52,029 nt of DNA from CAZZCN01 sp964652975 (GTDB lineage: Bacteria > Bacillota > Clostridia > Saccharofermentanales > UBA5734), in NCBI GenBank assembly GCA_964652975.1, contig CAZZCN010000011.1, positions 1 through 52,029 on the forward strand. The letters run 5' to 3'. The translations under genes and the position numbers were made by a program. Below, in pieces: positions 42,127 through 49,957 of this stretch. How positions within the stretch are numbered: position 1 is the stretch's first letter; each line of letters begins with the position of its first letter. The notes beneath the pieces were generated by a model, which was not told the DNA's origin, did no database searches, and saw only the letters and a program-made list of their open reading frames with translations.

Positions 42127-44334
42127 TCATATCTCTTTGTTTTCCTCGCTGCCCGACTCCATTTCGGTTTTGAATCCTTTTCGGGATATTTTTCTTTTAA
42201 TTTGATTAACTGATTTTACGAATTTCAGATTATTTATTATATCGGATATTTTGGATGTTTTCCAGCTATTCGTCATTTTTTTTAACTTATCTATGCCTGT
42301 TTTAATTCTATTGGCGCTTCTGACTTTAATATGTTTGATAAGTTTAACATCCTTGAAAAGTCTCTTGCCTGTATGAGTTTTTCTGAAAGATTTACTAGCA
42401 AGAAACGCGATCAATAAAAACACGGCTATGGTTACCACGATTGCTGTTATCCATGAGTTGTCATCTGGTGGAAGTACAACCCCCTTGCCATAAATATAAT
42501 CTACATTCCATGGAACCTCCATGACTGTAACCGATCCATACATATCAGCAGTCCAGGCAAACGGGTCTGACGCCTTTACTTTTGCAACCGGTATTTCCTT
42601 GGTGTTAAGATTATATTTCAATGGCTGCAAGCTTTTATTACCGGACGCGTCAATTGCACTGACTGTAATTGTCTGATTTGATTTAAAGTCTATATCCTTG
42701 ATTGTATAATTATTCACATCCCCTACACTTATTGAAATATTATTCATGCTCTTATCTGTATATTTTATGTTATATCCAACTACCTTGATATTATCCCTGG
42801 CATCTTTCCAACCAAGGCTGACTTCATTGTTAAGTGTCGAGTAGCTAAGACTGTCGGACTTTTGCCATTCAGGTGAAATTGAATCTTTAACATATACTCC
42901 TACGGGAGTCTTTCTGTCGATTATGGATACATTGCCAAGCTGACCTTTATCAGCTCGCCCAAAAGCTCCAACAAAACCCTTGACACTTAATATTACTACG
43001 TGGTGTTCACCAAGAGCTATCGACTGGAATGGCAGAAAGTTGTCACCGGTCCAGCCATTGGATGTTCCTACAAGATAGACAGGGCTGTTTTGTGAAGGCA
43101 TGTCGCCTATTCCGAGCTGTCCGTATTTGTTGTTGCCCCAGATGGATATCCTGCAGCGCTCTTTGTTGTCAACAAAGACAGGAGCTGTAATACAAGAGTT
43201 GTAATATCCGGCCTTTATAAGGGATATACTGTCATTTTCGGGTTTCATATCATTGGTTGTATCGACTCTCTGAGGTGTTTCAATATATCGGTTTTCGTCA
43301 AACCGACCTCCAAGCCCAAGTTGTCCCGCACTGTCGCTGCCCCATACATAAAGGTTTTGATAGTATGTGCCGTTACCGTCAGCTGTGTCTGAAGTGACAC
43401 TTGAAATTTTCGATTTTATCTCTTTTACGCACAGATTATGGGAATATCCAGCAGATATTTTTATTATCGAAGACAGCCCCTCTATTTGAAGCGGTACCGC
43501 CCTTGAATCTACTGTTCCGTCGCCAAGCTGGCCGCTTGTATTGTCGCCCCACGAAAATACATTCCCTTCCTTGTCCAGATACAGGGAGTGGTTGCCTCCT
43601 CCTGACACGGATTTTACACCTTCAGGTACAATAATAGCAGGCATCAGAACTCTTTTACCTACTATGTTTTGGGAATCTCCAATTATCTCAAGTGATTCAA
43701 CATCGCCAACCTGACCAGCTGTATTATTACCCCATGCGTACAATTTGCCATCAATGCTTACCGCTAATGAGTGGTATGCACCTGCGGATATTTCCCTTAT
43801 AACAGGAATATTCGCTATTTTTACCGGCTTTAATGCAACCTCGGTGCTGTTATTTCCAATCTGTCCAAAAGTGTTTCTGCCCCAGGCATAAACTGTTCCA
43901 TCCCGTGAAAGAGCAAGATTATGATAAGCTCCTGCGCTTATCATTACAATGTCCGACAGTTCCTTTATCTGAGTCGGAGCCTCTCTCTTGTCTGTCGTTC
44001 CAATCCCCAGCTGACCATATGCATTATCCCCCCAGCCAAAAACATTTCCTGCCTCGTTTAATAGAACAGTGTGGGCAAGTCCTGCTGACACCATTCCTTT
44101 CCTATAGGGATAAATTGCTGATTCGGCTGTTGCGGCACCCTTTGCAGGTGTAGGAGTCAATGATGCGGATGGATTTCGGGTTGGAACTTTCGATGATGTT
44201 GCTAAAATGGCAAAATCCTCTCTCGAAAGGTTGAAAAATGGAACTGTCGTGTTAAATGAACACATTAAAAAAACTAATAACAATGTAAAAGTGCAAAGTG
44301 TCTTTTTTTTATTTAACAAGTGTCCGCTATTCAT
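42127..44334 (-). CDS. Membrane-anchored RCC1-repeat protein with basic cytoplasmic tail
   Basis: A 735-residue surface protein with a signal/anchor segment (about 11-30) and seven well-kept RCC1 blades (about 78-470), enough for a complete propeller. Examples are GNVFGWGDNAYGQLGIG, GTVYAWGRNTFGQIG and GNVFSWGDNTSGQLGDG. A fibronectin-like domain (about 495-590), a transmembrane helix (WITAIVVTIAVFLLIAFL, about 630-648) and a cytoplasmic tail of about 85 residues follow. The tail is very basic over most of its length (KRLFKDVKLIKHIKVRSANR). Its downstream neighbour has the same plan but an acidic tail. AGGAG lies 13 nt before the ATG. The ligand is unknown. Confidence 0.85.
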   Translation of the reverse strand: MNSGHLLNKKKTLCTFTLLLVFLMCSFNTTVPFFNLSREDFAILATSSKVPTRNPSASLTPTPAKGAATAESAIYPYRKGMVSAGLAHTVLLNEAGNVFGWGDNAYGQLGIGTTDKREAPTQIKELSDIVMISAGAYHNLALSRDGTVYAWGRNTFGQIGNNSTEVALKPVKIANIPVIREISAGAYHSLAVSIDGKLYAWGNNTAGQVGDVESLEIIGDSQNIVGKRVLMPAIIVPEGVKSVSGGGNHSLYLDKEGNVFSWGDNTSGQLGDGTVDSRAVPLQIEGLSSIIKISAGYSHNLCVKEIKSKISSVTSDTADGNGTYYQNLYVWGSDSAGQLGLGGRFDENRYIETPQRVDTTNDMKPENDSISLIKAGYYNSCITAPVFVDNKERCRISIWGNNKYGQLGIGDMPSQNSPVYLVGTSNGWTGDNFLPFQSIALGEHHVVILSVKGFVGAFGRADKGQLGNVSIIDRKTPVGVYVKDSISPEWQKSDSLSYSTLNNEVSLGWKDARDNIKVVGYNIKYTDKSMNNISISVGDVNNYTIKDIDFKSNQTITVSAIDASGNKSLQPLKYNLNTKEIPVAKVKASDPFAWTADMYGSVTVMEVPWNVDYIYGKGVVLPPDDNSWITAIVVTIAVFLLIAFLASKSFRKTHTGKRLFKDVKLIKHIKVRSANRIKTGIDKLKKMTNSWKTSKISDIINNLKFVKSVNQIKRKISRKGFKTEMESGSEENKEI

Positions 44335-44640
44335 CTATTTATATTATCTCCTAAAATACAATTCCAAAAATACTATTTGTAAATCTGTTACCTGCATCCG
44401 TCTACTTGAAAGGCAGGCTTCCTGGCAGGTGCAAAAAAAGATATACGTCCTGTCAAAGCAGTCGAAATCAAGCAAATGGTTCATTTTCTTTGTTTATTAT
44501 ACAACAAGATTTAGTATCAGGCTATCACAAGAATTTTCCACCCTCTGTTTCGTTAATAAATTTCAGCTTATATATTACCTGTTCGGTATGGATTTTGCAT
44601 ACAGGTTATGCTATATTCATACTATGTGGAGGTAATTTAA
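44335..44640. other. Divergent intergenic region
   Basis: 306 bp between the RCC1 operon and the SRAP gene. Open frames here lack ribosome binding sites and sensible composition. TTGCAT (44595-44600) with CATACT at 17 nt is the best promoter-like pair, but its predicted start overlaps the SRAP ribosome binding site. No LexA-type box was seen. Confidence 0.4.
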
Positions 44641-45504
44641 ATGTGTGGAGGATACCTGTCTATAACACAAGAGGAGATGGAGGAAATTCGTGTTGCTCTT
44701 GAAGAGGAGAACAGACGTCTCGGTCAGCAGGGGAATCCATTGGAGGTTCTTGGTTTGTCGTACGACAGTTTGAAGGATATTGTGCCAAGCCTTTCTGTAC
44801 CGGTTATTGCCATGGATGATGGTGAAATTGTTGTTAAGCCTATGAAATGGGGATTTTCCAGATGGGATGGCAAAGGCAGTGTGATAAATGCACGTGTAGA
44901 AAGTATAGAAAGCAAGCCGTTTTTCCGAGAATCGTTTTTGAATAGGCGCTGTATAATTCCGTCACGCGGATTTTACGAATGGAAGCATGACGAGGAGCCG
45001 TCCAACATATTTTTTGATGCACTCCGAGAGATGGAATCCGAGAAGAATTTGAATTCTGATAATTTGCAAAGTATTAGCAGGATTGAAGCAATCAATCAGA
45101 ATGTGGATTTTTCTACACCGAACTACGATGAGGATTTTGTCACACAAGCTTATACAGGATCAAACCCAGGCCTTGCAGGCAACTCATGTAGAAATAATGC
45201 TTTAAAATATAATGGTTCAACAAGACATTCCAGAAAACGTTCCGCGAATTCACAGAAATATTTGATCCGCAAAAGCGATTCCGATATTTTCCTGATGGCC
45301 GGGATATATCAGATTAAAGGCGATATCACCGAGTTTACAATCATTACAATGCCGGCGGCAAAATCTCTGGAGTCGATTCATGATAGAATGCCTATGTACA
45401 TTGAAACAACGAATATCATGGACTGGCTTACCAGTGCCGACTCCCTTGACTCAATACTGGCATCGCTCTCACCGCTTGCATCCTTCACGGCCTTAAAGGT
45501 TTGA
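44641..45504 (+). CDS. SRAP-domain (YedK/HMCES-like) protein with a large insert
   Basis: SRAP proteins crosslink covalently to abasic sites in single-stranded DNA through Cys2, shielding them during replication. The protein begins MCGGYLSI (Cys2 after Met removal). It has the conserved NARVES, RRCIIPSRGFYEWKH (active-site Glu) and the C-terminal motif ESIHDRMPMYIE (catalytic His). Family members have about 220 residues; this has 287. The excess is a polar Asn/Ser-rich insert at about residues 118-204, between the FYEW strand and YLIRKSD. All active-site residues remain. GGAGG lies 8 nt before the ATG. Confidence 0.93.
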   Translation: MCGGYLSITQEEMEEIRVALEEENRRLGQQGNPLEVLGLSYDSLKDIVPSLSVPVIAMDDGEIVVKPMKWGFSRWDGKGSVINARVESIESKPFFRESFLNRRCIIPSRGFYEWKHDEEPSNIFFDALREMESEKNLNSDNLQSISRIEAINQNVDFSTPNYDEDFVTQAYTGSNPGLAGNSCRNNALKYNGSTRHSRKRSANSQKYLIRKSDSDIFLMAGIYQIKGDITEFTIITMPAAKSLESIHDRMPMYIETTNIMDWLTSADSLDSILASLSPLASFTALKV

Positions 45505-45616
45505 CAAATGCTAAATTAAATATCGCCAAATAGATATATAAATTTCACAAATGTAATAACTAAAATTGCAGAATAAAAATTAATGTTGTGCCGACTGAAA
45601 TTATGAGTAAGAACCA

Positions 45617-45643
45617 TTATTCAGCTTCTCATTTTCTGAATAA
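45617..45643. terminator. Weak hairpin between convergent SRAP and Crp/Fnr genes
   Basis: TTATTCAG (45617-45624) pairs with CTGAATAA (45636-45643) across an 11-nt loop. It is AT-rich with no T-run, so only a weak candidate terminator. Confidence 0.3.
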
Positions 45644-45723
45644 ACACCATGCTAATTTATTCTAAAATGCAATAAACTCAGGATTTATATTGTCATTTGT
45701 GCTTTTTATCATAATATGTGCTT

Positions 45724-46461
45724 TTATAACTCTGTGAAAAATTCATCCGTTAATGTAAACTGGCTTTTATTATACTCTATAAGCCCTTCATCCTGCATTT
45801 GTGACAGTTCTCTTGAGAGCGAACTTCTGTCAACTGAGAAATAATTTGCCAGTTCTTCGCGATTGTATGGAACTATAAAGGTTCTGTTTTTATTTTTGCC
45901 GTACTCTTCAACAAGATATGAAGACACTTTTTCTCTTATGGTTTTCATAAGGGAGTAGCTAAGTTTTTTGTTAAGCATGATAAGCTTTTTTGACATCAGC
46001 TCCAGCATGTTTTCTATAAGGCGTGAATGAAAAACACAGTTTTTCTCGCATTTTTCTATCATTGAGCGATAGTCGAGAAAAAGCACAGAGGTCTTTTCGG
46101 CTGCCACAACCGATACGGGGCTTTCCTCGATTTTTGCCGCCACAATCCCCTCGCCGAATACATCCGGTCTTTTGATTGTTGTGAGGATTGTCCTCCGACC
46201 TACGGCGTCCTCCTGGATTATATCAACGCTTCCACTTATGACTATCCCTATTCTTGACATGGGATCTCCTGCGTTAATAATGAAGTTTTCTTTGTCAAAA
46301 TCCTTTTTGACTGCCAGAAGGCATTTGAGTAAAAATGAAAGTTCCGTTTCAGTAATGTTTTTGAAAATATTTGCTTTCGCAACTGTTGAAAGTTCAGCTT
46401 GCGACAATCCCGCAATCGTTTTCTCATTGTTTGAGCATGTTGTTCCTGAACATTTTTCCAT
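45724..46461 (-). CDS. Crp/Fnr-family transcriptional regulator
   Basis: A 245-residue regulator with an N-terminal cyclic-nucleotide-binding-type beta barrel (about 30-150, including GDPMSRIGIVISGSVDI and PDVFGEGIVAA). The C-terminal Crp-type winged helix is about 180-240, with NREELANYFSVDRSSLSREL as recognition region. Cysteines at the N-terminus (CSGTTC) and in EKCEKNC could in principle hold an iron-sulfur cluster or sense redox, but spacing does not match classical FNR. It is divergent from a 2[4Fe-4S] protein, so a redox or nitrosative stress role is plausible. Confidence 0.92.
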   Translation of the reverse strand: MEKCSGTTCSNNEKTIAGLSQAELSTVAKANIFKNITETELSFLLKCLLAVKKDFDKENFIINAGDPMSRIGIVISGSVDIIQEDAVGRRTILTTIKRPDVFGEGIVAAKIEESPVSVVAAEKTSVLFLDYRSMIEKCEKNCVFHSRLIENMLELMSKKLIMLNKKLSYSLMKTIREKVSSYLVEEYGKNKNRTFIVPYNREELANYFSVDRSSLSRELSQMQDEGLIEYNKSQFTLTDEFFTEL

Positions 46462-46854
46462 ATCTGTTTACCCCTGTCTTCGTAGTATGTCAATTCCTTG
46501 TCATTCCTATATGTGTGTTAATGTATGTTAATGTATGTTCCTGTTTTAGAGCAAGAAATGCTTTATTTTTATCGTGAACTATTTTTATTTACGTTGCATT
46601 TGCAACGGATTAGTTTGAGTATATAGGGTAAAATAACCTCATCAGATAAAAACAATCAAGTCATTGTGATGGTTTTCAATCTGACATAAAACAGTATTTT
46701 GATTTACATTTATTATAATACAGATTGAATAAAATAAAAGCAACTTCATATTTGGGTTAAACATGTTAATAAACAAGTAAAATGGATGATTCGGTTTCGT
46801 AATAGTAAAGGTAGGATCAAGTAATAGAAAATAGAAATATTGGAGGATATAGAG
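46462..46854. promoter_or_regulatory. Divergent control region of the Crp/Fnr and ferredoxin genes
   Basis: 393 bp, AT-rich, without a gene. It contains a Crp/Fnr-like candidate GTTAA-ACATG-TTAAT around 46756-46770, with an 8-bp palindromic core AACATGTT (46760-46767). A TTATAATAC -10-like element lies near 46712. The binding site is a guess from symmetry and position. Confidence 0.35.
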
Positions 46855-47751
46855 ATGTTAAGACAAATTATTAAAATCGACGAAGACGAGTGCAACGGGT
46901 GCGGACTATGCGTCAGCGCATGTCATGAGGGAGCAATACAACTGGTTGACGGAAAGGCAAAGCTTATAAGGGATGATTATTGCGATGGACTTGGAAACTG
47001 TCTGCCTGTCTGTCCGACAGGTGCTATAACTTTTGAGCAGCGCGACACTTTGGAATTCGACCAGGCGGCAGTGGAAGAAAAAATGAAAACAGCCGGATCA
47101 AACGCAAATATCTCGTCGAATGCAGCTGCAAAGGCGGATATAGCTTCAAAGACCGGAGCAGTTACCGGTTCAAGTCCGACTTCGATGCCAGATTCAAATC
47201 CGGGCTCAAATACAGATTCCGTTACAAAATCCGAATCAGGATGCAAGTCAGAATCAGGTCCTGGCAAATTGGCATGTGGCTGCCCCTCGACAATGGCAAC
47301 GACAATCAAACACCCTTCGGATAACACTGCTGCAAGTGCTACACAGAACACGGCATCAACCGTGCAAACAGCGGTGAACCAATTTTCCAATCTACGTCAA
47401 TGGCCCGTGCAGATTCAGCTTGTTCCGGTAAACGCTCCTTATCTTGACGGCGCCCACCTTCTGATTGCAGCAGACTGCGCAGCTTACGCTCATCCATCTT
47501 TCAATCAGACATTCATGAAAAACAAAGTTACCATTATCGGATGCCCAAAGCTTGATGACACTGATTATTCCGAGAAGCTTACCGCAATTCTTAATAGAAA
47601 CAACATAAAATCAGTTACAGTGGTAAGAATGGAAGTGCCATGCTGTGGCGGGATAGTATCTGCTGCAATAAAAGCGCTCAAGGACAGCGAAAAAATGATT
47701 CCCTGGAATGTTGTTATATTAGGTACTGACGGTACAATCATCGAACAGTAG
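46855..47751 (+). CDS. 2[4Fe-4S] ferredoxin-domain protein with C-terminal iron-sulfur-like domain
   Basis: A 298-residue electron-transfer-type protein. The N-terminal ferredoxin domain has CNGCGLCVSAC and CDGLGNCLPVCP (residues about 14-60), eight cysteines for two [4Fe-4S] clusters. A Ser/Asn/Thr-rich linker (about 78-178) includes repeated S-x-P/S-G-S units. The C-terminal domain (LIAADCAAYAH, IIGCPKLDD, MEVPCCGG) has further conserved cysteines. Similar clostridial proteins accompany hybrid-cluster-protein regulation, from memory. The ATG at 46855 has GGAGG 8 nt upstream. It is divergent from the Crp/Fnr regulator. Confidence 0.87.
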   Translation: MLRQIIKIDEDECNGCGLCVSACHEGAIQLVDGKAKLIRDDYCDGLGNCLPVCPTGAITFEQRDTLEFDQAAVEEKMKTAGSNANISSNAAAKADIASKTGAVTGSSPTSMPDSNPGSNTDSVTKSESGCKSESGPGKLACGCPSTMATTIKHPSDNTAASATQNTASTVQTAVNQFSNLRQWPVQIQLVPVNAPYLDGAHLLIAADCAAYAHPSFNQTFMKNKVTIIGCPKLDDTDYSEKLTAILNRNNIKSVTVVRMEVPCCGGIVSAAIKALKDSEKMIPWNVVILGTDGTIIEQ

Positions 47752-47779
47752 AAGTATTTACTCATAATTCGAAGATAAC

Positions 47780-47824
47780 AAAAACCCATAATTTTCTTGA
47801 ACAAATCAAGATATTATGGGTTTT
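47780..47824. terminator. Bidirectional terminator between the ferredoxin gene and veg
   Basis: AAAACCCATAAT (47781-47792) pairs with ATTATGGGTTTT (47813-47824), and an inner TCTTGA/TCAAGA stem extends it. T-runs follow on both strands. It serves convergent genes. Confidence 0.8.
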
Positions 47825-47864
47825 CACATGTGGATTATCTGTAATTCTTGGACAATAAAAAGAT

Positions 47865-48137
47865 TTAAATCGCCTGGCTCATACTGACATGTTCTCTGCT
47901 CTCAACAGCTACTTCCACTATTCTTGCTAAAACATCAACATAGCTGTATGATATGGTTTCCTGGTAGGTGTTTTGACTTTGGCATCTTACGGTGAAAACG
48001 TTCGGGTAGCAATTCTCCAGAATACCTTCTTGAATTATCTGCCTTTTCCTTCCTCCGTTTGACTTGAGACGAACCCTTTTGCCAACATATGCTTCCATTC
48101 CTTTTCTGCAGGAGTCTACATCGTTTCGAATAATCAT
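47865..48137 (-). CDS. veg: Veg family protein
   Basis: A 90-residue conserved Firmicute protein; in Bacillus subtilis Veg affects biofilm formation and spore outgrowth. The core matches the family (YVGKRVRLKSNGGRKR, then NCYPNVFTVRCQ and ISYSYVDVLARIVEV), a small SH3-like barrel. I chose the ATG at 48137 because GGAGG lies 8 nt upstream; an ATG 13 codons earlier falls in the leader. The gene has a near-consensus promoter, as the strongly expressed B. subtilis veg does. Confidence 0.93.
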   Translation of the reverse strand: MIIRNDVDSCRKGMEAYVGKRVRLKSNGGRKRQIIQEGILENCYPNVFTVRCQSQNTYQETISYSYVDVLARIVEVAVESREHVSMSQAI

Positions 48138-48209
48138 ATGTGAAACCTCCGAATATATATTGAAGCGAAACTTCAAATATTACAATTTCAAAGCTTCGCA
48201 GCTGTAGTT

Positions 48210-48238
48210 ATTGTAACACCATTTTAATATAAAGTCAA
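48210..48238 (-). promoter_or_regulatory. veg promoter (near-consensus sigma-A)
   Basis: On the minus strand TTGACT (48233-48238), 17 nt spacer, TACAAT (48210-48215), with a TG one base before the -10. It predicts a leader of about 65 nt containing an inverted repeat (TTGAAG...CTTCAA). Confidence 0.85.
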
Positions 48239-48266
48239 TTGAAAACACAATTTGTTGTGGTATAAT
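48239..48266 (+). promoter_or_regulatory. Promoter of the beta-lactamase-fold hydrolase gene
   Basis: TTGAAA (48239-48244), 16 nt spacer, TATAAT (48261-48266) with TG one base before. Its -35 directly abuts the -35 of veg on the other strand. The leader of about 145 nt contains a 9-bp perfect inverted repeat GCGTTTTGA (48288-48296) / TCAAAACGC (48322-48330). Confidence 0.75.
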
Positions 48267-48416
48267 ATATCAAAATTCCTAAATATAGCGTTTTGAAATA
48301 AATTTTATCATATATAATCCATCAAAACGCATCCGGCAAACTATTTTTTGTGTTTTCAATTACATAACATAAACAAGTTTGCTATATTGATTTTCCTACA
48401 AATTATGGAGCACAAA

Positions 48417-49568
48417 ATGAAAAAATCAGGCGAACCTAAAGGTCCACAATTCATACGTGAAAGGAACGAAAACACCAATTCTCAAACCGAAATTGCGGAT
48501 CGGCGAATCAACCGGTTGCACGCCGGATTTTTACTTATGGACAAACGCACAAAATATCTTGCAGTACTGCTAGGCACTGTTTTTATTTTGACAATAATAG
48601 TTCTGTTTGCATCAAGAGGCAATAATTCCAACGATTCATTAAATGGTTCATCTTTTTTATCTTCTTACGTCGCCTCAAAAGCCACTTCAAAAATTGCGAA
48701 TTCTAACGGTAGTGCTTCACCTGCGGTCAGTCCCGTTATAACCTACACCCCTGCCCAAAAGGCTGCTTTTGAAGCCCTTAAAGTAAATGTTTTCAGGCAG
48801 GTATATAAATTTGACGGGCGGATAGGTGTGTATTATATCAATCTCAACACTGGTCAGGCATGGGGAATTAATGAGAAAGAGCCGTTTGTTGCTGCAAGTT
48901 CGATAAAGATGTCGATAGCAACAGAGTTGTACAAAAGGGTTGCAAAAGGTGATTTTAAACTTACAGACACTATAAAATATGACAGTCGTCCATATCCTGC
49001 GGGCGATATGGCCCCTGATATCGGCGAAGTCAAGAAAAATCCAAACGGCACGCTGTTTTCTGTAAGGCGGGTGGCTCAACTGGCTATTACTATAAGTGAT
49101 AACACCGCAACAAACATGATGATAAAAAAGCTTGGAGGTATTGACAGCGTAGCTATTCAGCTCAATAAAATATCATATGCGGTTCCTTATCGGACACCGG
49201 TGGCATATATCGATTATAAGGGGGCGAGGATATTTGAGCGACACAGGACTAGTGCAATTGATCTTGCCCTATACGCTCAAAATCTATATTCACTTTGGCA
49301 GGCGTTCAAGAAAGATTATCAGCCGCTTATTGATGATCTGGAGGGGACCGTTTTTGATTTTGGCATTCCTCAAAATCTCCCCAAGGGAATCGAAGTTGCA
49401 CATAATATCGGCAGCAATTCGCAGTATAAGACCGAAAACGATGTAGGCATTGTATTTGCCGGAGATCCTTTTGTTATATGTGTTACAACAGAAGGTAATG
49501 ATCAGGCTGCCGGACGTAAGGCAATAGCGGAAATTTCTGCAATATTCTATAATTATGTTTCAAAATGA
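48417..49568 (+). CDS. Membrane-anchored serine hydrolase of the class A beta-lactamase fold
   Basis: A 383-residue protein with a basic cytoplasmic N-terminus (1-42), one transmembrane helix (about 45-65: YLAVLLGTVFILTIIVLF), a Ser-rich spacer and an extracytoplasmic hydrolase domain. The nucleophile motif is AASSIKMS (SxxK), followed by the ISDNTATN motif (SDN). The third motif reads KTE rather than KTG, and no clear omega-loop Glu is seen. It may therefore act on peptidoglycan or another substrate rather than confer resistance. The ATG at 48417 has GGAG 6 nt upstream. Confidence 0.85.
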   Translation: MKKSGEPKGPQFIRERNENTNSQTEIADRRINRLHAGFLLMDKRTKYLAVLLGTVFILTIIVLFASRGNNSNDSLNGSSFLSSYVASKATSKIANSNGSASPAVSPVITYTPAQKAAFEALKVNVFRQVYKFDGRIGVYYINLNTGQAWGINEKEPFVAASSIKMSIATELYKRVAKGDFKLTDTIKYDSRPYPAGDMAPDIGEVKKNPNGTLFSVRRVAQLAITISDNTATNMMIKKLGGIDSVAIQLNKISYAVPYRTPVAYIDYKGARIFERHRTSAIDLALYAQNLYSLWQAFKKDYQPLIDDLEGTVFDFGIPQNLPKGIEVAHNIGSNSQYKTENDVGIVFAGDPFVICVTTEGNDQAAGRKAIAEISAIFYNYVSK

Positions 49569-49624
49569 AATCTGCCCCGCTATAGAAATGTGAGACTTTT
49601 TACAGCAAGGTTATAGCATATTTC

Positions 49625-49894
49625 TTATAAAATAATTTTTCGTTTAACCCGGCTTTTCGCTATAGTCTCTGGCATTATGGATTCTATCGGTTGATTGCTT
49701 CTAATTGACTCAAGCCCCTTGATTGTTTCTACCATATTACTGTTTTTCGTCTCCAAGCCAGTCCTGGCAGAGATTATTGCATCAAACATGCTGGTGGTTT
49801 TTTCTCTAACCTGCCTGGAAGAATTTTGATACGAGGCGAGTTTTTCATTTATTTCTTTAGCTTTTTGTCTCATTTCACTATATTCTGAACTCAT
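49625..49894 (-). CDS. Small helical (coiled-coil) protein of unknown function
   Basis: An 89-residue protein, almost entirely predicted helix with heptad-like spacing (MRQKAKEINEKLASYQNSSR, then TSMFDAIISARTGLETKN). It has no signal peptide or cysteine. It has the size of WXG100-type small helical partners of secreted proteins but lacks the WXG turn. GGAGG lies 9 nt before the ATG. It follows the PDG-repeat protein by 63 bp and is probably translated from the same message. Confidence 0.7.
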   Translation of the reverse strand: MSSEYSEMRQKAKEINEKLASYQNSSRQVREKTTSMFDAIISARTGLETKNSNMVETIKGLESIRSNQPIESIMPETIAKSRVKRKIIL

Positions 49895-49957
49895 AATAAA
49901 TTGTCCTCCTACTTTAGATACTGCCCTTGATCATTGTTTATGCTTTCTTTTACCTCC

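Noticed and set aside
44406..44702. Open frames of 98 and 142 codons upstream of and overlapping the SRAP gene
   Set aside because: They lack ribosome binding sites, overlap the well-supported SRAP start, and have no recognisable composition.
48417..49568. Antibiotic-resistance beta-lactamase
   Set aside because: The KTG motif is KTE, the omega-loop Glu is not evident, and a membrane anchor with long spacer suggests a wall-associated hydrolase.
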